Source: a virus
IMG/VR virus record: IMGVR_UViG_3300025162_000093
Span: 1-42,020 of that record
Length of the DNA stretch: 42,020 nucleotides
Reading direction: 5' to 3' (one strand)
Below the pieces are notes generated by a model. It was given only the letters and a program-made list of their open reading frames with translations, was not told the origin of the DNA and ran no database searches. Positions 19,323-28,185 of this stretch are shown here, piece by piece. Position 1 is the first letter of the stretch, and every line of letters begins with the position of its first letter. The translations under genes and the position numbers were made by a program.

Positions 19323-19850
19323 TTAAGAGAAGTATTTATCTCTGAATTCCATGAACGAATTGATTCCCCTTGCTCATCGGAAATTCCTATTTATGTCTGT
19401 CTTCCTAGAATGAGTATGCCCATCCCACAATCTCATATCACGACATCATCCCCAAGTGATACACGCATGAGTCAGTATATTTGATTTTGGAACGTTGAAA
19501 GTAGTCTTGAGATACTGCACGAGTTCGATGACTTTATTGAATTGTGCATCGGTGAAGTCATCTACCCCCTCTACCTCTATACCCATCGAGTATCTATTCA
19601 TTAGACATAAATTACCCCAAAAGCTCTCGCCTGCGTGCCATGTGATTTGTTTTGGATCAGCAAGTTTGTATGCCTTGCCCTCCCTATCTATAAAAAAATG
19701 AACGCTGACCGCTCTTCCTGTCTGTCCTAGTAATGTCTTGAGATTTCCTTCCGTTCATAGGACACCTGTACTATGAAGAATAATGAATTGGTCTGTGTTT
19801 ACTCATGGAGAGAAGTTTTTTGTTTGGAGGACTTGGTCTCGTTTAAACAT
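19323..19850 (-). CDS. N-acetylmuramoyl-L-alanine amidase (endolysin)
   Basis: 175 residues, single Amidase_2 domain. FIILHSTGVLG carries the first zinc His, ITWHAGESFWG the substrate-side motif, MGIEVEG the conserved Glu strand, and ILTHACITWGGCRD the second His with a nearby RKTD. TGA encodes Gly in SPG, VLG, WGG and RG. It cuts the bond between MurNAc and the stem peptide. No signal peptide, so it needs a holin to reach the wall. Confidence 0.92.
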
Positions 19851-19882
19851 GGTTTTTATTTATTAGAAAGTAAAATTGGGTA

Positions 19883-20503
19883 CTATTTTCTGAAATCAAG
19901 AAATCTTACTTTCCCAACAATAGCTCACGCTTGGATTGATCTCATAAAAATATTAGTATTTTCGTAGGTGAAATTATTATAGATATTGTTATCTCATCGA
20001 CTACCAAATTCCGTAAGCTTTTTATTTATCAGACATAGATTGACTGCGTGCCAAGCTCATTTGGTTATTATGATTGTATTGATTTCATCATTGTCTCTAA
20101 TATCAGCAAGCACGTTATCGTGGCAATCTCTTGTGTATATAAACGCATATCATGCCAACAACATTTCAGCAAATAATTTCGGACTTTTCATCACGTCTAT
20201 TTCGCCGAGAAAAACGTTGTATCCTTTCAGCTTAAGAAATTCACACATCAAGGATCATGAGTATTTCGTATCATTCCCGATGGGTCATTCAGGACTGAAT
20301 CAGTATGTCTTCAAATAGTTCTTAAATTCGTCAGGAGCTACATCAATCCCTGTCATCATAGCTTGATTATTCAATACTGAATATACCCAACAGTTACCTG
20401 CTGTTTGTGTGTATTTCGATTCCTTTTGGATGGTGATTTGTCTAGGCGTATACTTCACCATGTGCATATAATTTGTTGCGACAATTTGGTTTAATGTTCT
20501 CAT
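19883..20503 (-). CDS. Papain-like cysteine peptidase
   Basis: 206 residues. QTAGNCWVYSVLNNQAMMTG holds the candidate catalytic Cys in the GxCW..S context of papain-type enzymes, and ITKGAWHAVNLCLI the His. An AEMLLAGYAFIYTRD strand lies between, as in C1/C39 folds. Eight TGA codons. Its place between the amidase and a BppU-like gene suggests either cutting wall peptide cross-links or acting as a virion-borne peptidase. The third catalytic residue is not certain. Confidence 0.65.
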
Positions 20504-20506
20504 GGA

Positions 20507-20899
20507 TTAAGAAGTGGGATAAAGATTTCTTTGTGTGGATACTTTCCCGATAGAAATTACTCCAATATCTGTGTTGTAGATACTCTGATCGCTCCATGTT
20601 ATTTTGAAATCATAAGAAAAATCTCAGAGTCCTATTTGTGCGGTATCCTCAGGAGACAAAGTAAGTGTGAATTTCCCATTCGTTCTCGGAGTATCAAAAT
20701 CAGTAATGGTCTTTTCCAATAATGCTTTGCTATCCGTAGGATCAGTCTCTGATAGTTCTGCATTTTTTTTGACAGTGAATAATACTGTTGCACCTGTTAA
20801 GTTGATTGCAGTTCATGCAGAATTAGTCAGAGTTACGAAAAAATTTTTACTGTTTCCATATTTCACATACATGGTTATCATATTTTTTGGATCTATCAT
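20507..20899 (-). CDS. Baseplate/fibre domain protein (BppU N-terminal-like)
   Basis: 130 residues. NFFVTLTNSAGTAINLTGAT, then VLFTVKK, LTLSPEDTAQIGLGDFSYDF and VISIGKV, follow the BppU/upper-baseplate immunoglobulin-like pattern (dLTGatv.f.vK, dT..l..G.Y.Yd). Gly in SAG and GLG are TGA. The start is one of several ATGs (20899, 20881, 20872); the first overlaps the holin-like gene's stop. Likely a structural or tail-tip accessory protein. Confidence 0.65.
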
Positions 20900-21171
20900 A
20901 CGTCACTAGTAGGAGGTAAAGCATCAGCCATTTCTTTTCTATCAACAAGCACATCAGGAGTAATTATGGTGTTGTCTGTATAATAATACTCAAGGAATTT
21001 TAGTCCACAAGAAAATGCTAGACCTCACAATATCCATCGTTGTACTGGTTGTCCTGATTTCAATGCTGTCTCGATTGCCACAAATAATGGAGCAAAAAAG
21101 ATTCCGATGTTTTTCATGAGATTGATAAAATCAGTCACATCAAACGATTTCTTTGGACTTGTTGCGTTCAT
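20893..21171 (-). CDS. Holin-like membrane protein
   Basis: 92 residues. A hydrophobic helix NIGIFFAPLFVAIETAL and a second WILGGLAFSCGLKFLEYY, with a polar C-terminal tail, fit a small two-segment holin. Located upstream of the amidase in the lysis region. Class assignment is by size, topology and position only. Confidence 0.6.
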
Positions 21172-21193
21172 GATAATATATTAAAGAATAAAA

Positions 21194-21310
21194 TTAGTGG
21201 ACGTGTTTGAAAGTAAGAAACAACATTATAATAACAACAATTCCGAGAATAATAAGTCTGATAATTCTATATGTTTTGGATGGCTTCCATTCAGTTCGTC
21301 AATCGACCAT
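21194..21310 (-). CDS. Small single-pass membrane protein
   Basis: 38 residues. A basic N-terminal part (RTEWKPSKTYRIIR) and one strong transmembrane stretch LIILGIVVIIMLLFLTF. Could be a spanin/holin-type accessory. One TGA. Confidence 0.55.
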
Positions 21311-21331
21311 GTGCAATATCAGATGATAAAG

Positions 21332-21400
21332 CTACTTATTTCTTATTCGGCATAACACTACTAATCAAAAGAATACTAATCCTAGTCCAAATTTCCGCAT
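21332..21400 (-). CDS. Very small membrane peptide
   Basis: 22 residues: a basic start, one hydrophobic helix (GLGLVFFGLVVL), then a basic end. An AGGAT sequence lies at the usual distance only from the ATG itself, so support is limited to location, topology and the TGA-coded Gly. Confidence 0.4.
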
Positions 21401-21407
21401 CCTGTTT

Positions 21408-21671
21408 CTAGTTAAGGTTAAACTTTGAGATGATAAAAGCGATGTATGGTTGTCGTCAGTTAAGAGTCGCAAAGATTGCTTTATGATCTGTTTCGTTTAT
21501 TGTGAATTCCTGTTTGATGACTTCTTGGTTTTCTAGCACGAGATTGACTTTGGCGGTGAGAGTAGACATAAACATTACCAACGTTCGCACTCATGCGATT
21601 ATCGAGATCACACTTGCGATTGTTCCAATCTGCTTTGCTAATTTCATCAAGTGAAATATAATGTAAAACAT
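21408..21671 (-). CDS. Membrane-anchored protein of the lysis region
   Basis: 87 residues. An N-terminal hydrophobic region including IGTIASVISIIAG and LVMFMSTLTA is followed by a polar domain (NQEVIKQEFTINETDHKAIF). A spanin or holin regulator role is possible. It is the first gene after the promoter and terminator at 21680-21746; the ATG lies nine bases past the proposed -10 box. Confidence 0.6.
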
Positions 21672-21679
21672 ATGGTTTG

Positions 21680-21708
21680 ATTATTACTACTCTTTCAAAA
21701 GAATTCAA
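21680..21708 (-). promoter_or_regulatory. Sigma-70-like promoter for the lysis block
   Basis: On the minus strand, TTGAAT (complement of 21703-21708) and AATAAT (complement of 21680-21685) are separated by 17 bases. They sit just after an intrinsic terminator and just before the first lysis gene. The expected transcription start is at or next to the ATG at 21671, so the message could be leaderless. Confidence 0.55.
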
Positions 21709-21721
21709 GAGAAGATTCTAC

Positions 21722-21746
21722 AAAAAAATGGGCTTCCCTGCCCATT
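21722..21746 (-). terminator. Intrinsic terminator after the tail gene block
   Basis: Minus strand AATGGGC, loop AGGGAA, GCCCATT followed by a run of T. The stop codon of the 63-residue gene lies at its edge. It separates tail/fibre transcription from the lysis block. Confidence 0.85.
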
Positions 21747-21936
21747 AGTTATTGATTGTGGTTTGTGTATCTCATTTACTATTATCTAATAATTGCAAAA
21801 GATTATTCTGACAATTATATAGTATTTTTAGTTTTGTTGCTATTTCTTTTTCTCTTTCAGGATGTTGGAGAAATCCGTTTTCATACACAGATATATTATG
21901 GTTTATCCTTTGAAGATGTTGATCAGCTTTATTCAT
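21745..21936 (-). CDS. Hypothetical protein
   Basis: 63 residues, polar and helical (HPEREKEIATKLKILYNCQN), one TGA. Last gene before the terminator. Function unknown; it follows the fibre genes and could be a small chaperone or accessory. Confidence 0.6.
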
Positions 21937-21939
21937 CTT

Positions 21940-22137
21940 CTAGTAGATATAAGCTAAAAAATTCCCCTCATTTTCTAGTACCTGTTCCAGTCTTTCTATC
22001 AATGATCCGTGTAGATGAAGATGTATTTGTCATTTTCATACCTCTATCTTTGTCTTCTTATCTATTGGCTTTTTATGTGTTTCTTTGAAGGTGCTATTAT
22101 ACATTTCTAAACGATACTGATCAATGACTTGGCTCAT
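21940..22137 (-). CDS. Hypothetical protein
   Basis: 65 residues. Contains KIEVGKGQIHLHLHGSLIER, where both Gly of VGKG are TGA, a plausible beta hairpin rich in His. It starts four bases after the previous stop and ends four bases before the next start. No family recognised. Confidence 0.6.
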
Positions 22138-22141
22138 AATT

Positions 22142-22258
22142 CTACAATTCTCGTTGCAGTTGCTTCCATTCTCTATCGTATGATCCAACATCCACTGGTC
22201 TCAATCTTTCAATTCTTGCTCGATTTCCTCTATCAATTTCATCCATATCGGTTGCCAT
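22142..22258 (-). CDS. Small hypothetical protein
   Basis: 38 residues, charged, containing DRGNRARIERLRPVDVG, with no TGA. A competing frame over the same bases is also open, but spacing to both neighbours favours this one. Function unknown. Confidence 0.5.
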   Translation of the reverse strand: MATDMDEIDRGNRARIERLRPVDVGSYDREWKQLQREL

Positions 22259-22266
22259 ATAAAGCT

Positions 22267-22491
22267 CTAGGATTCTATGTTCTGATCATTCTCTAAAGCA
22301 ATCTTATCTAAGTTCGCTTGCTTTGTCGCTTCCATGATTCTTTCTACATTATTTTTTTGGATATTTTGCTTATGTGTTTTCATTGCATCTACATCAAAAG
22401 TTTTGAAGTTCTTGCCAAAAACATCCAGTTTCTCTTGGATTGCTTTCGTCTTTTCATCGACTGTCGTAGTATCGTCTGTTGTCATCGTCAT
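22267..22491 (-). CDS. Hypothetical charged protein
   Basis: 74 residues, no TGA. A Thr/Asp-rich start (MTMTTDDTTTVDEK) and a long Lys/Asn/Glu-rich helix. Follows the fibre gene by 13 bases. Possibly a fibre-assembly accessory; no sequence evidence for that beyond position. Confidence 0.65.
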   Translation of the reverse strand: MTMTTDDTTTVDEKTKAIQEKLDVFGKNFKTFDVDAMKTHKQNIQKNNVERIMEATKQANLDKIALENDQNIES

Positions 22492-22504
22492 ATATTTTTA
22501 GAAA

Positions 22505-24661
22505 TTAAATAAGAATACCGAATAATAATATGCTCGCAGTACAATCAGCACCACTACTACTTCACCCGCTAACTATCTTAAAATCTATCTGTTCCAAATC
22601 TCCTACTATTGGGAATCATCCTGTCGGATATCAATTTCATTCGGGAGATATTAGTTGCATATTTCATACTGTACTTATAGATAATGGTCTTTGAAGTGTT
22701 AAACTTAAACCTGATGAACGTATCTGTAATCTAACACTAGGGTACGTTAAGAATCATGACGATGTTTCCATCTTAATAATGAATTGTGTGATTATAAATT
22801 TTTTACCTTTGGGAACAGTATATATCGTTGTTGTACTTCCTGTTCATCCAAGCAAATTTACTATATTTGTAGTTCAGTTTACTAATCTATTTGATTGGTT
22901 TATTTTATCATTCAATTCTTTTGTTACATTCTGCATATCTGTATTTTGTAAATCTGTGTTTCTATTATCGAAATTTTCTCCTTGATTAGTCCACGATCAA
23001 CCTCCTGACGTATCTACTCACACAACGAATACACAGTTATACGAATCCAATTCAGAATTATTATTATTTACGAAGAACATCGAATCGAAATTACTTTGCA
23101 TTACGTTCATATACATAGCATTATTTAGTGTCATTTCTCTTTGGAATTTGGAATTATATGCTTCTATATTAGAGCTATTTACACGATCTCCCCAAGTTAT
23201 ATTATTGCATCATTGTCATACAGAATTATATATCAAAGGACTCTGCATTGCAAATAGATATGATGTGGTATCGACACTTGCGAATACACTATTATAGATT
23301 ATCGGATTATTCAATGATAAATCAGAATAATAACTTTTGATTTGGCAGTTATTGAATTGAGAATTTGCTTGCGATAAATCTCCACCTAGTAATTGTGAGT
23401 CAAAGAATCCATATTGATTTCCTCATACATTCGACGAAACATTTATATTACATCTATATAAATTTACTTGTATTGGAGGATAACTGGCAAGAGTGTTAGC
23501 GACTATATCAATTTCAGGTATTGCCTGACAAGCATTATTTAGTATGATTGAAATATCGGTAGTCAATGCTGTTCCGACTATTTGAGTATCTGCACTTCCT
23601 AAATTAAGTCATTCAGCCACTTCTGCTTGATGTAGGATATTTCTGATTTCGGTAAGTATTGTCGCTTCGTCAGCATCCCAATTTAATACATTCGATCCGT
23701 AAAGATTTGAGCCGTAAGTTATCGCAAATTGATATGCTCATTGCGTTGGTGTATTATCAAGAGAAATTTCTTGGACTTGGATATTCCCTTCAGTAAAAGT
23801 ATTATTCAGATCCACTGTTTGTCATATCGCATTAACCATATCTATATTGTATGCAGACCGATATAATGTTCAGTAATTTGGAGCACCTTGAGGAGCAGGT
23901 AGTCATACCATATAGATCATAAAGTCAAACATAGTAGGAATATTTACTACTGCCTGCGGATAATCTGCTCTGATTGCTGCCTGAATGACGGTAGCATCAT
24001 CGTTCCAATTGAAAACATAGGTATGTGTATCAATCTCTAATTGATACGTTCACGAAACTGGTGCAGACGTTACTGTATATTCTAGTATTCGTGGTGCATA
24101 AGCAGGAGTATTGGGATTGGTCGTGGGAGTAATATATATAGGTGTTAGTGTTGAATTATCTATTACCAAATTCATTGCCGTACAATTGAAGATACAATTT
24201 CCTCATAGTGTTTGTCCTGTTCACAAAAACGAAATAGCTCACATCAGAAACGATGTAAATTCTCCATTTCCTACTAGATATACATATTCAGGTAACGCTA
24301 CATCTTCGGTATTGTAACCACTAAATCTTATTGCTCGGCGATTATAAACTGTTGGGACTGATGTAGCCATGATCCAACTGATGGCATTAGCAAAACTTTG
24401 GAATTGTTTTCAATAAATTTCTTGATCGTTTTCGTTAATAACTAGTTCATTCATAGGCATTCCTGTTATAGTATTTGTTCTATATAATATTGCACCATCA
24501 AATTTATATTCGTATACTCAATCATAATAATACTGATTGACTTCCAGTCCTGTAAGACTGCCTGTGTATGTAGCATAATTCCAGTTACTAGGATTGGTGA
24601 TGTCTGCGATTATTCAGGCATCTGTTATCAGCATTGCTAATTGTTTTGCTTTCGTTTTCAT
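22505..24661 (-). CDS. Large tail-fibre-like protein
   Basis: 718 residues with about 25 in-frame TGA codons, so it is shredded in the standard code. It begins MKTKAKQLAMLITDAGIIAD and then alternates short beta-type repeats rich in N, T, Y and S (for example QLLGGDLSQANSQFNNCQIK), like a beta-helical stalk. The C-terminal part, VPKGKKFIITQFIIKMETSS with VRLQIRSSG, looks like a compact tip domain. Position among tail genes and composition support a fibre or spike. No enzymatic motif seen. Confidence 0.75.
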
Positions 24662-24686
24662 CAAAAATATACGCAGAGATAAAATC

Positions 24687-25406
24687 TTATATTTCTAGCG
24701 TTGTGTATCTAGCTGTTACTTTGTCGGTAGTATCAAGGTCATATCAAGCGTTACTTGAGCTCCAAGTTAATGCTTTTCCTGTTACGGTGAATGAGGCAGG
24801 TGCGATAGTATCTTCTCCAACATGATTGACGAATAACATCGTACTTCAGGTTACTGGTGTGTATCATAAATCAGCAAGAGTATTCAATGCCGTAACATCA
24901 ACGTCTTCAGTGATAAGTGTTCCTCATCCATTACTGAGATCATCATAACTTCTTCTAACGTGATACTGAGTATTTGCAGGACATCTGTATAAATCAAAGA
25001 GATAGAGAAATTCACAATCAATCGCTACGGATGCCGTGAATGAGTACGCTGTTTCTGTTCCATTGATCATAGAATAGAATGTCAGTGTATACGTTCAAGA
25101 ACTTTCAGTAATTTTTCCATAGACTTCGTTTCCATGTCCGTCATTGAATTTCTTTTGTGTTGCGTGGTTAAATAATTCCACCTTGTTTGTTCCTGCGACA
25201 GTTCTTACTCCGATCTGTGTAGAGGTACTTCATGGCTGAATAGGAACAGCTTTCCCACCATCACCTGCTGTCGCAAGGACGGCTGTGATTGCCGATGTAA
25301 CGTTGAGACTGGCGATAGGTGTTGCCACATACGTCAGCGACACATTATTCATTGGTACATACGCATCAAATCGTTTTTTGATTTGCTTTGCTTGGATCAG
25401 GGTCAT
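24687..25406 (-). CDS. Phage structural protein, fibre region
   Basis: 239 residues. A helical start (TLIQAKQIKKRFDAY) followed by beta-rich Thr/Val/Ser sequence such as NVTSAITAVLATAGDGGKAV and DGHGNEVYGKITESSG. It resembles connector-type fibre proteins that start with a short coiled coil. Seven or so TGA codons. Located between the large fibre and the tip genes. Function by context. Confidence 0.65.
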
Positions 25407-25424
25407 GATAATAAGAAAAAAAGG

Positions 25425-25835
25425 TTAAAAAAGATATTCTAGTATGTCGTTTGTTTCCAATACAAATGGATTTAATCGTGTCAGAATACTGGTAGAATCA
25501 TCAATTGTATAGTCTGTTAAATATTTGTACTTTACTCCGTTGATAAATAACTTTCCATTCTCCAAATTCAATGGAAGTACATCGAGAGTGAATGATATTT
25601 GACCATTTGTTACTATATTAAGTAATTGATAATGTGGATTCAATTCTGCAATCAAATCATCTACCTCATCTTTGTTATAGATATTCCCAAAATATCATTC
25701 ACGTGCAGTCATGCTTTGGTTGCCAAGATTGACTGGTTTATATGCTCCAGTATACGGAACAAATTCCACAGGAATTTCTGTGAATTGGAAAACCATATCT
25801 TGCTCTGTTTCTATCTTGACGATGATGTCATCCAT
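25425..25835 (-). CDS. Structural protein, tail-tip/fibre region
   Basis: 136 residues. VKIETEQDMVFQFTEIPVEF at the start, then NIYNKDEVDDLIAELNPHYQ (a short helix often placed before fibre domains) and a beta-rich end, LPLNLENGKLFINGVKYKYL. One TGA. Likely a small fibre or adaptor. Confidence 0.6.
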
Positions 25836-25840
25836 TGCAT

Positions 25841-26182
25841 CTATTTTTTAGATAAAAATTTCTGATTTATTTTTCTCTTGAGGTATTCCATATCTTTTTC
25901 CATCAATTTATCATGTTCAAATCTGATGTCCGCTTTGATGGATTCTGCTTCGGATTGAATTACCCCCTGAAAGATGATGATTGGTAATGCGATCAATTGG
26001 ATTACTCAAGATGAAGCATATTGTGCGTATGGTAGAATTACTGGTCGCATGAATGGGATTGTCACTAGTAATATACAGAAGATCAAAAATGTAGGAGTTC
26101 ACATGAAGTTAGCTATTTTCAAAATGAGTTTCTTGGTCTTAGATAGTTTGGATCTGTGGAGATTGTTTGCGTGAGTTGCCAT
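25841..26182 (-). CDS. DUF1003-like membrane protein
   Basis: 113 residues. ANFMGTPTFLIFCILLVTIP, then SSGVIQLIALPIIIFQGVIQ and a polar segment ADIRFEHDKLMEKDMEYL, follow the DUF1003 arrangement: two membrane helices, then a conserved acidic/basic helix. TGA encodes Gly in FMGTP and SSGV. An odd tenant of a tail operon; it might be a superinfection or envelope factor. Family assignment is by eye. Confidence 0.55.
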
Positions 26183-26198
26183 AATAATATAAAAGAGA

Positions 26199-27635
26199 TT
26201 AAATAGTTATTTGTATTATGTTCCCATTATTACCTGCTCCACCTGCTGTTGCTCATCATCCGCCAGAAGCACCACCCGCTCATCAAGTAGTAGTTATAGT
26301 ACCTAGAGTTATAAGAGTATGATACACTAATATAACACTTCATCATTGTCAACCCGCTCCACCTCATCAAGGAGAGCTTGCTCATCATCATCCACCACCC
26401 GCTCATCAAGTAGTAGTTATAGTACCTGTATTATTGAATGTTCAAACAGCAATAAATATTGTTCAGCCATTCCCACCCGCTCATCATCATCCCCCATTTC
26501 CTCATCAACCGTTTGTATAATATTGTGCTCATCCACCTCCACCCCCGCTACTAGCTCATGGGAGATACTGAGTAATAGGTTGAAAAAATTGAAAAGTAAA
26601 AAATCATGCAGGTCGATAAGATTTATTATAAAATGGTCATCTTGTACTCGTTCCTGCTACTCATCATATTCATCATGTACCAGTAGATGTACAACCAGTT
26701 CAGCCAATAGATCAATTTACGTTTGAAAATGAGTTACTGACTGATGTACCAGCTCAACCATCCCCCCCATTTCCATAACCCCCATTAGCTCAACCACTTC
26801 CTCATCACAATTCAGTTCATAGGGTTCAAGAATGTAATGCAGATCATCAAGTTCAACCAATAGGTGATCAACCCTGTCAACATCCACCACCCGCTCATCA
26901 CACATTACCATTTCTACTAATTATTCCGTTATTTATTAGTATTCATTTTACATAAATTTTATATCAATTTGGATTAAGTATTTGGCTTATAGGTATGGTT
27001 AAATTATTGTAGTACATATCTCTAGTTAAAGTTACTGTTCAAGAAATGGTCACATCTCAATCAGATCAATCTCAAAAAGCTCTCATAAAATTTATCATAG
27101 CTAAACTTGTTGGAATTTCCGTATCAACATTATTTACTGTTGTTTGTATAGACTTTAAACTATCTTTCAAAAGTTTTCCAGTAGCTCAATCGTACAAAGG
27201 AAGATTATTACTTACTGCTCCACTTGGTCAGTTCATATCGCCAGTACCCACATATCCGCCAAATACAGAAGCTTTGTAATTTGTGATACTTACCACATCT
27301 CACGATGCAGTTACCACTATTGCAAGCAACGCCTTGTTTGAATCTGTTGCACTTGCTACGGAGATCACTCAAGAAGAATCAATCAGAATATATTTCGTTG
27401 AGTTGTCTGCTATTACTAGGTCAGTCGTTCACGCATATATTCCATAGTTTCCATGTACTGAATATGGGAACGCTCCAATATCTACTTTCAATGGAGATCA
27501 AGATTGAGCAAAAGAGACACGACCAATGTCGTCTCAATTCTGATAAAGACTATCAAGCTCTGCGTTTATTTGTTGCAGTCTTGTTGCTGATATTTTATCT
27601 CCTGTTGCTCGATTGGTTGATTGTGTTCTTGGCAT
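26199..27635 (-). CDS. Glycine-rich tail adhesin/fibre with TGA-coded poly-Gly
   Basis: 478 residues with about 57 in-frame TGA codons by hand count. The N-terminus, TGDKISATRLQQINAELDSL, and residues to about 210 look like a fibre base (TKYILIDSSGVISVASATD). The C-terminal 230 residues hold repeated glycine tracts such as NVGGAGGGCGQGGSP, ASSGGGGGGAQYY and TTTGGAGGGGGGASSPGGG, separated by short variable polar loops, ending NNGNIIQITI. This recalls phage adhesins built of poly-Gly type II helices (T2/S16 gp38-like). The likely role is host-surface recognition. Confidence 0.8.
26270..26304. repeat. 35-bp direct repeat, copy 1 (inside glycine-rich gene)
   Basis: Identical to 26393-26427, 123 bases away. 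On the coding strand both copies encode GTITTTGGAGG. Typical of domain duplication in glycine-rich adhesins. Confidence 0.85.
26393..26427. repeat. 35-bp direct repeat, copy 2 (inside glycine-rich gene)
   Basis: Second copy of the repeat at 26270-26304, in the same reading frame. It could support recombination that changes the number of adhesin loops. Confidence 0.85.
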
Positions 27636-27659
27636 ATTTTTATAGTGAAGTGGTAAAGA

Positions 27660-28184
27660 TTAACCAGTAATCGTGAAACTCACATTTACGCTAAAATCCG
27701 ATCATCCATCAAAGGTTTCGTTGACATTGATCCTAGACAATAAATATCAGGAGTTTGGTGTCCCGACCAATCCATCAACAAATACTCCGATCTCTTGGAG
27801 ACTCATTGTCCCCATTGTAGCACTTGGAAAATATACATCCAAATATGCTACGTTCTCCTGCGAATATCTATTGTCGAAATTACTTCTTAATGTCTCTGCA
27901 TATAGCTGAGTATCAGTATATTGTGCAGGTGTAGCATCTGTTCCCAGTGCTATGATGTTTGCTTTGAATGTAGGTGTAACTGTTGATCCACTGATCATGG
28001 TTGCGAGATATTTTCTCAATAATAATGGGACAAGATTGTGTCCTTTTCGTACTTTGACTCATGGCACATCATGATCATGAAGATATGCTATTTTTTCTTT
28101 ATTACTCCACAAAAAATCAAGAGATCATTTTGGTATCTTGTAGATTGTGTAGTTTGCTGTGATAGATAGGTTTTGTTTTTCCAT
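27660..28184 (-). CDS. Tail-tip/fibre structural protein
   Basis: 174 residues. Contains KGHNLVPLLLRKYLATMISG and NVAYLDVYFPSATMGTMSLQ, then EIGVFVDGL, a beta-sandwich pattern seen in conserved phage fibre-base proteins (the TLQEIGIF-type motif). TGA codons include those in PKGSL and DVPGV. It starts two bases before the stop of the large tail protein. Confidence 0.65.
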
Positions 28185-28185
28185 A

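Noticed and set aside
26270-26427. Repeats as a CRISPR array
   Set aside because: Only two copies, inside a coding gene, in frame; no spacer pattern.
26346-26726. Plus-strand Ser/Arg/Thr-rich open frame
   Set aside because: It is the antisense of the poly-Gly tracts of the adhesin; its composition is what reverse-complemented glycine codons give.
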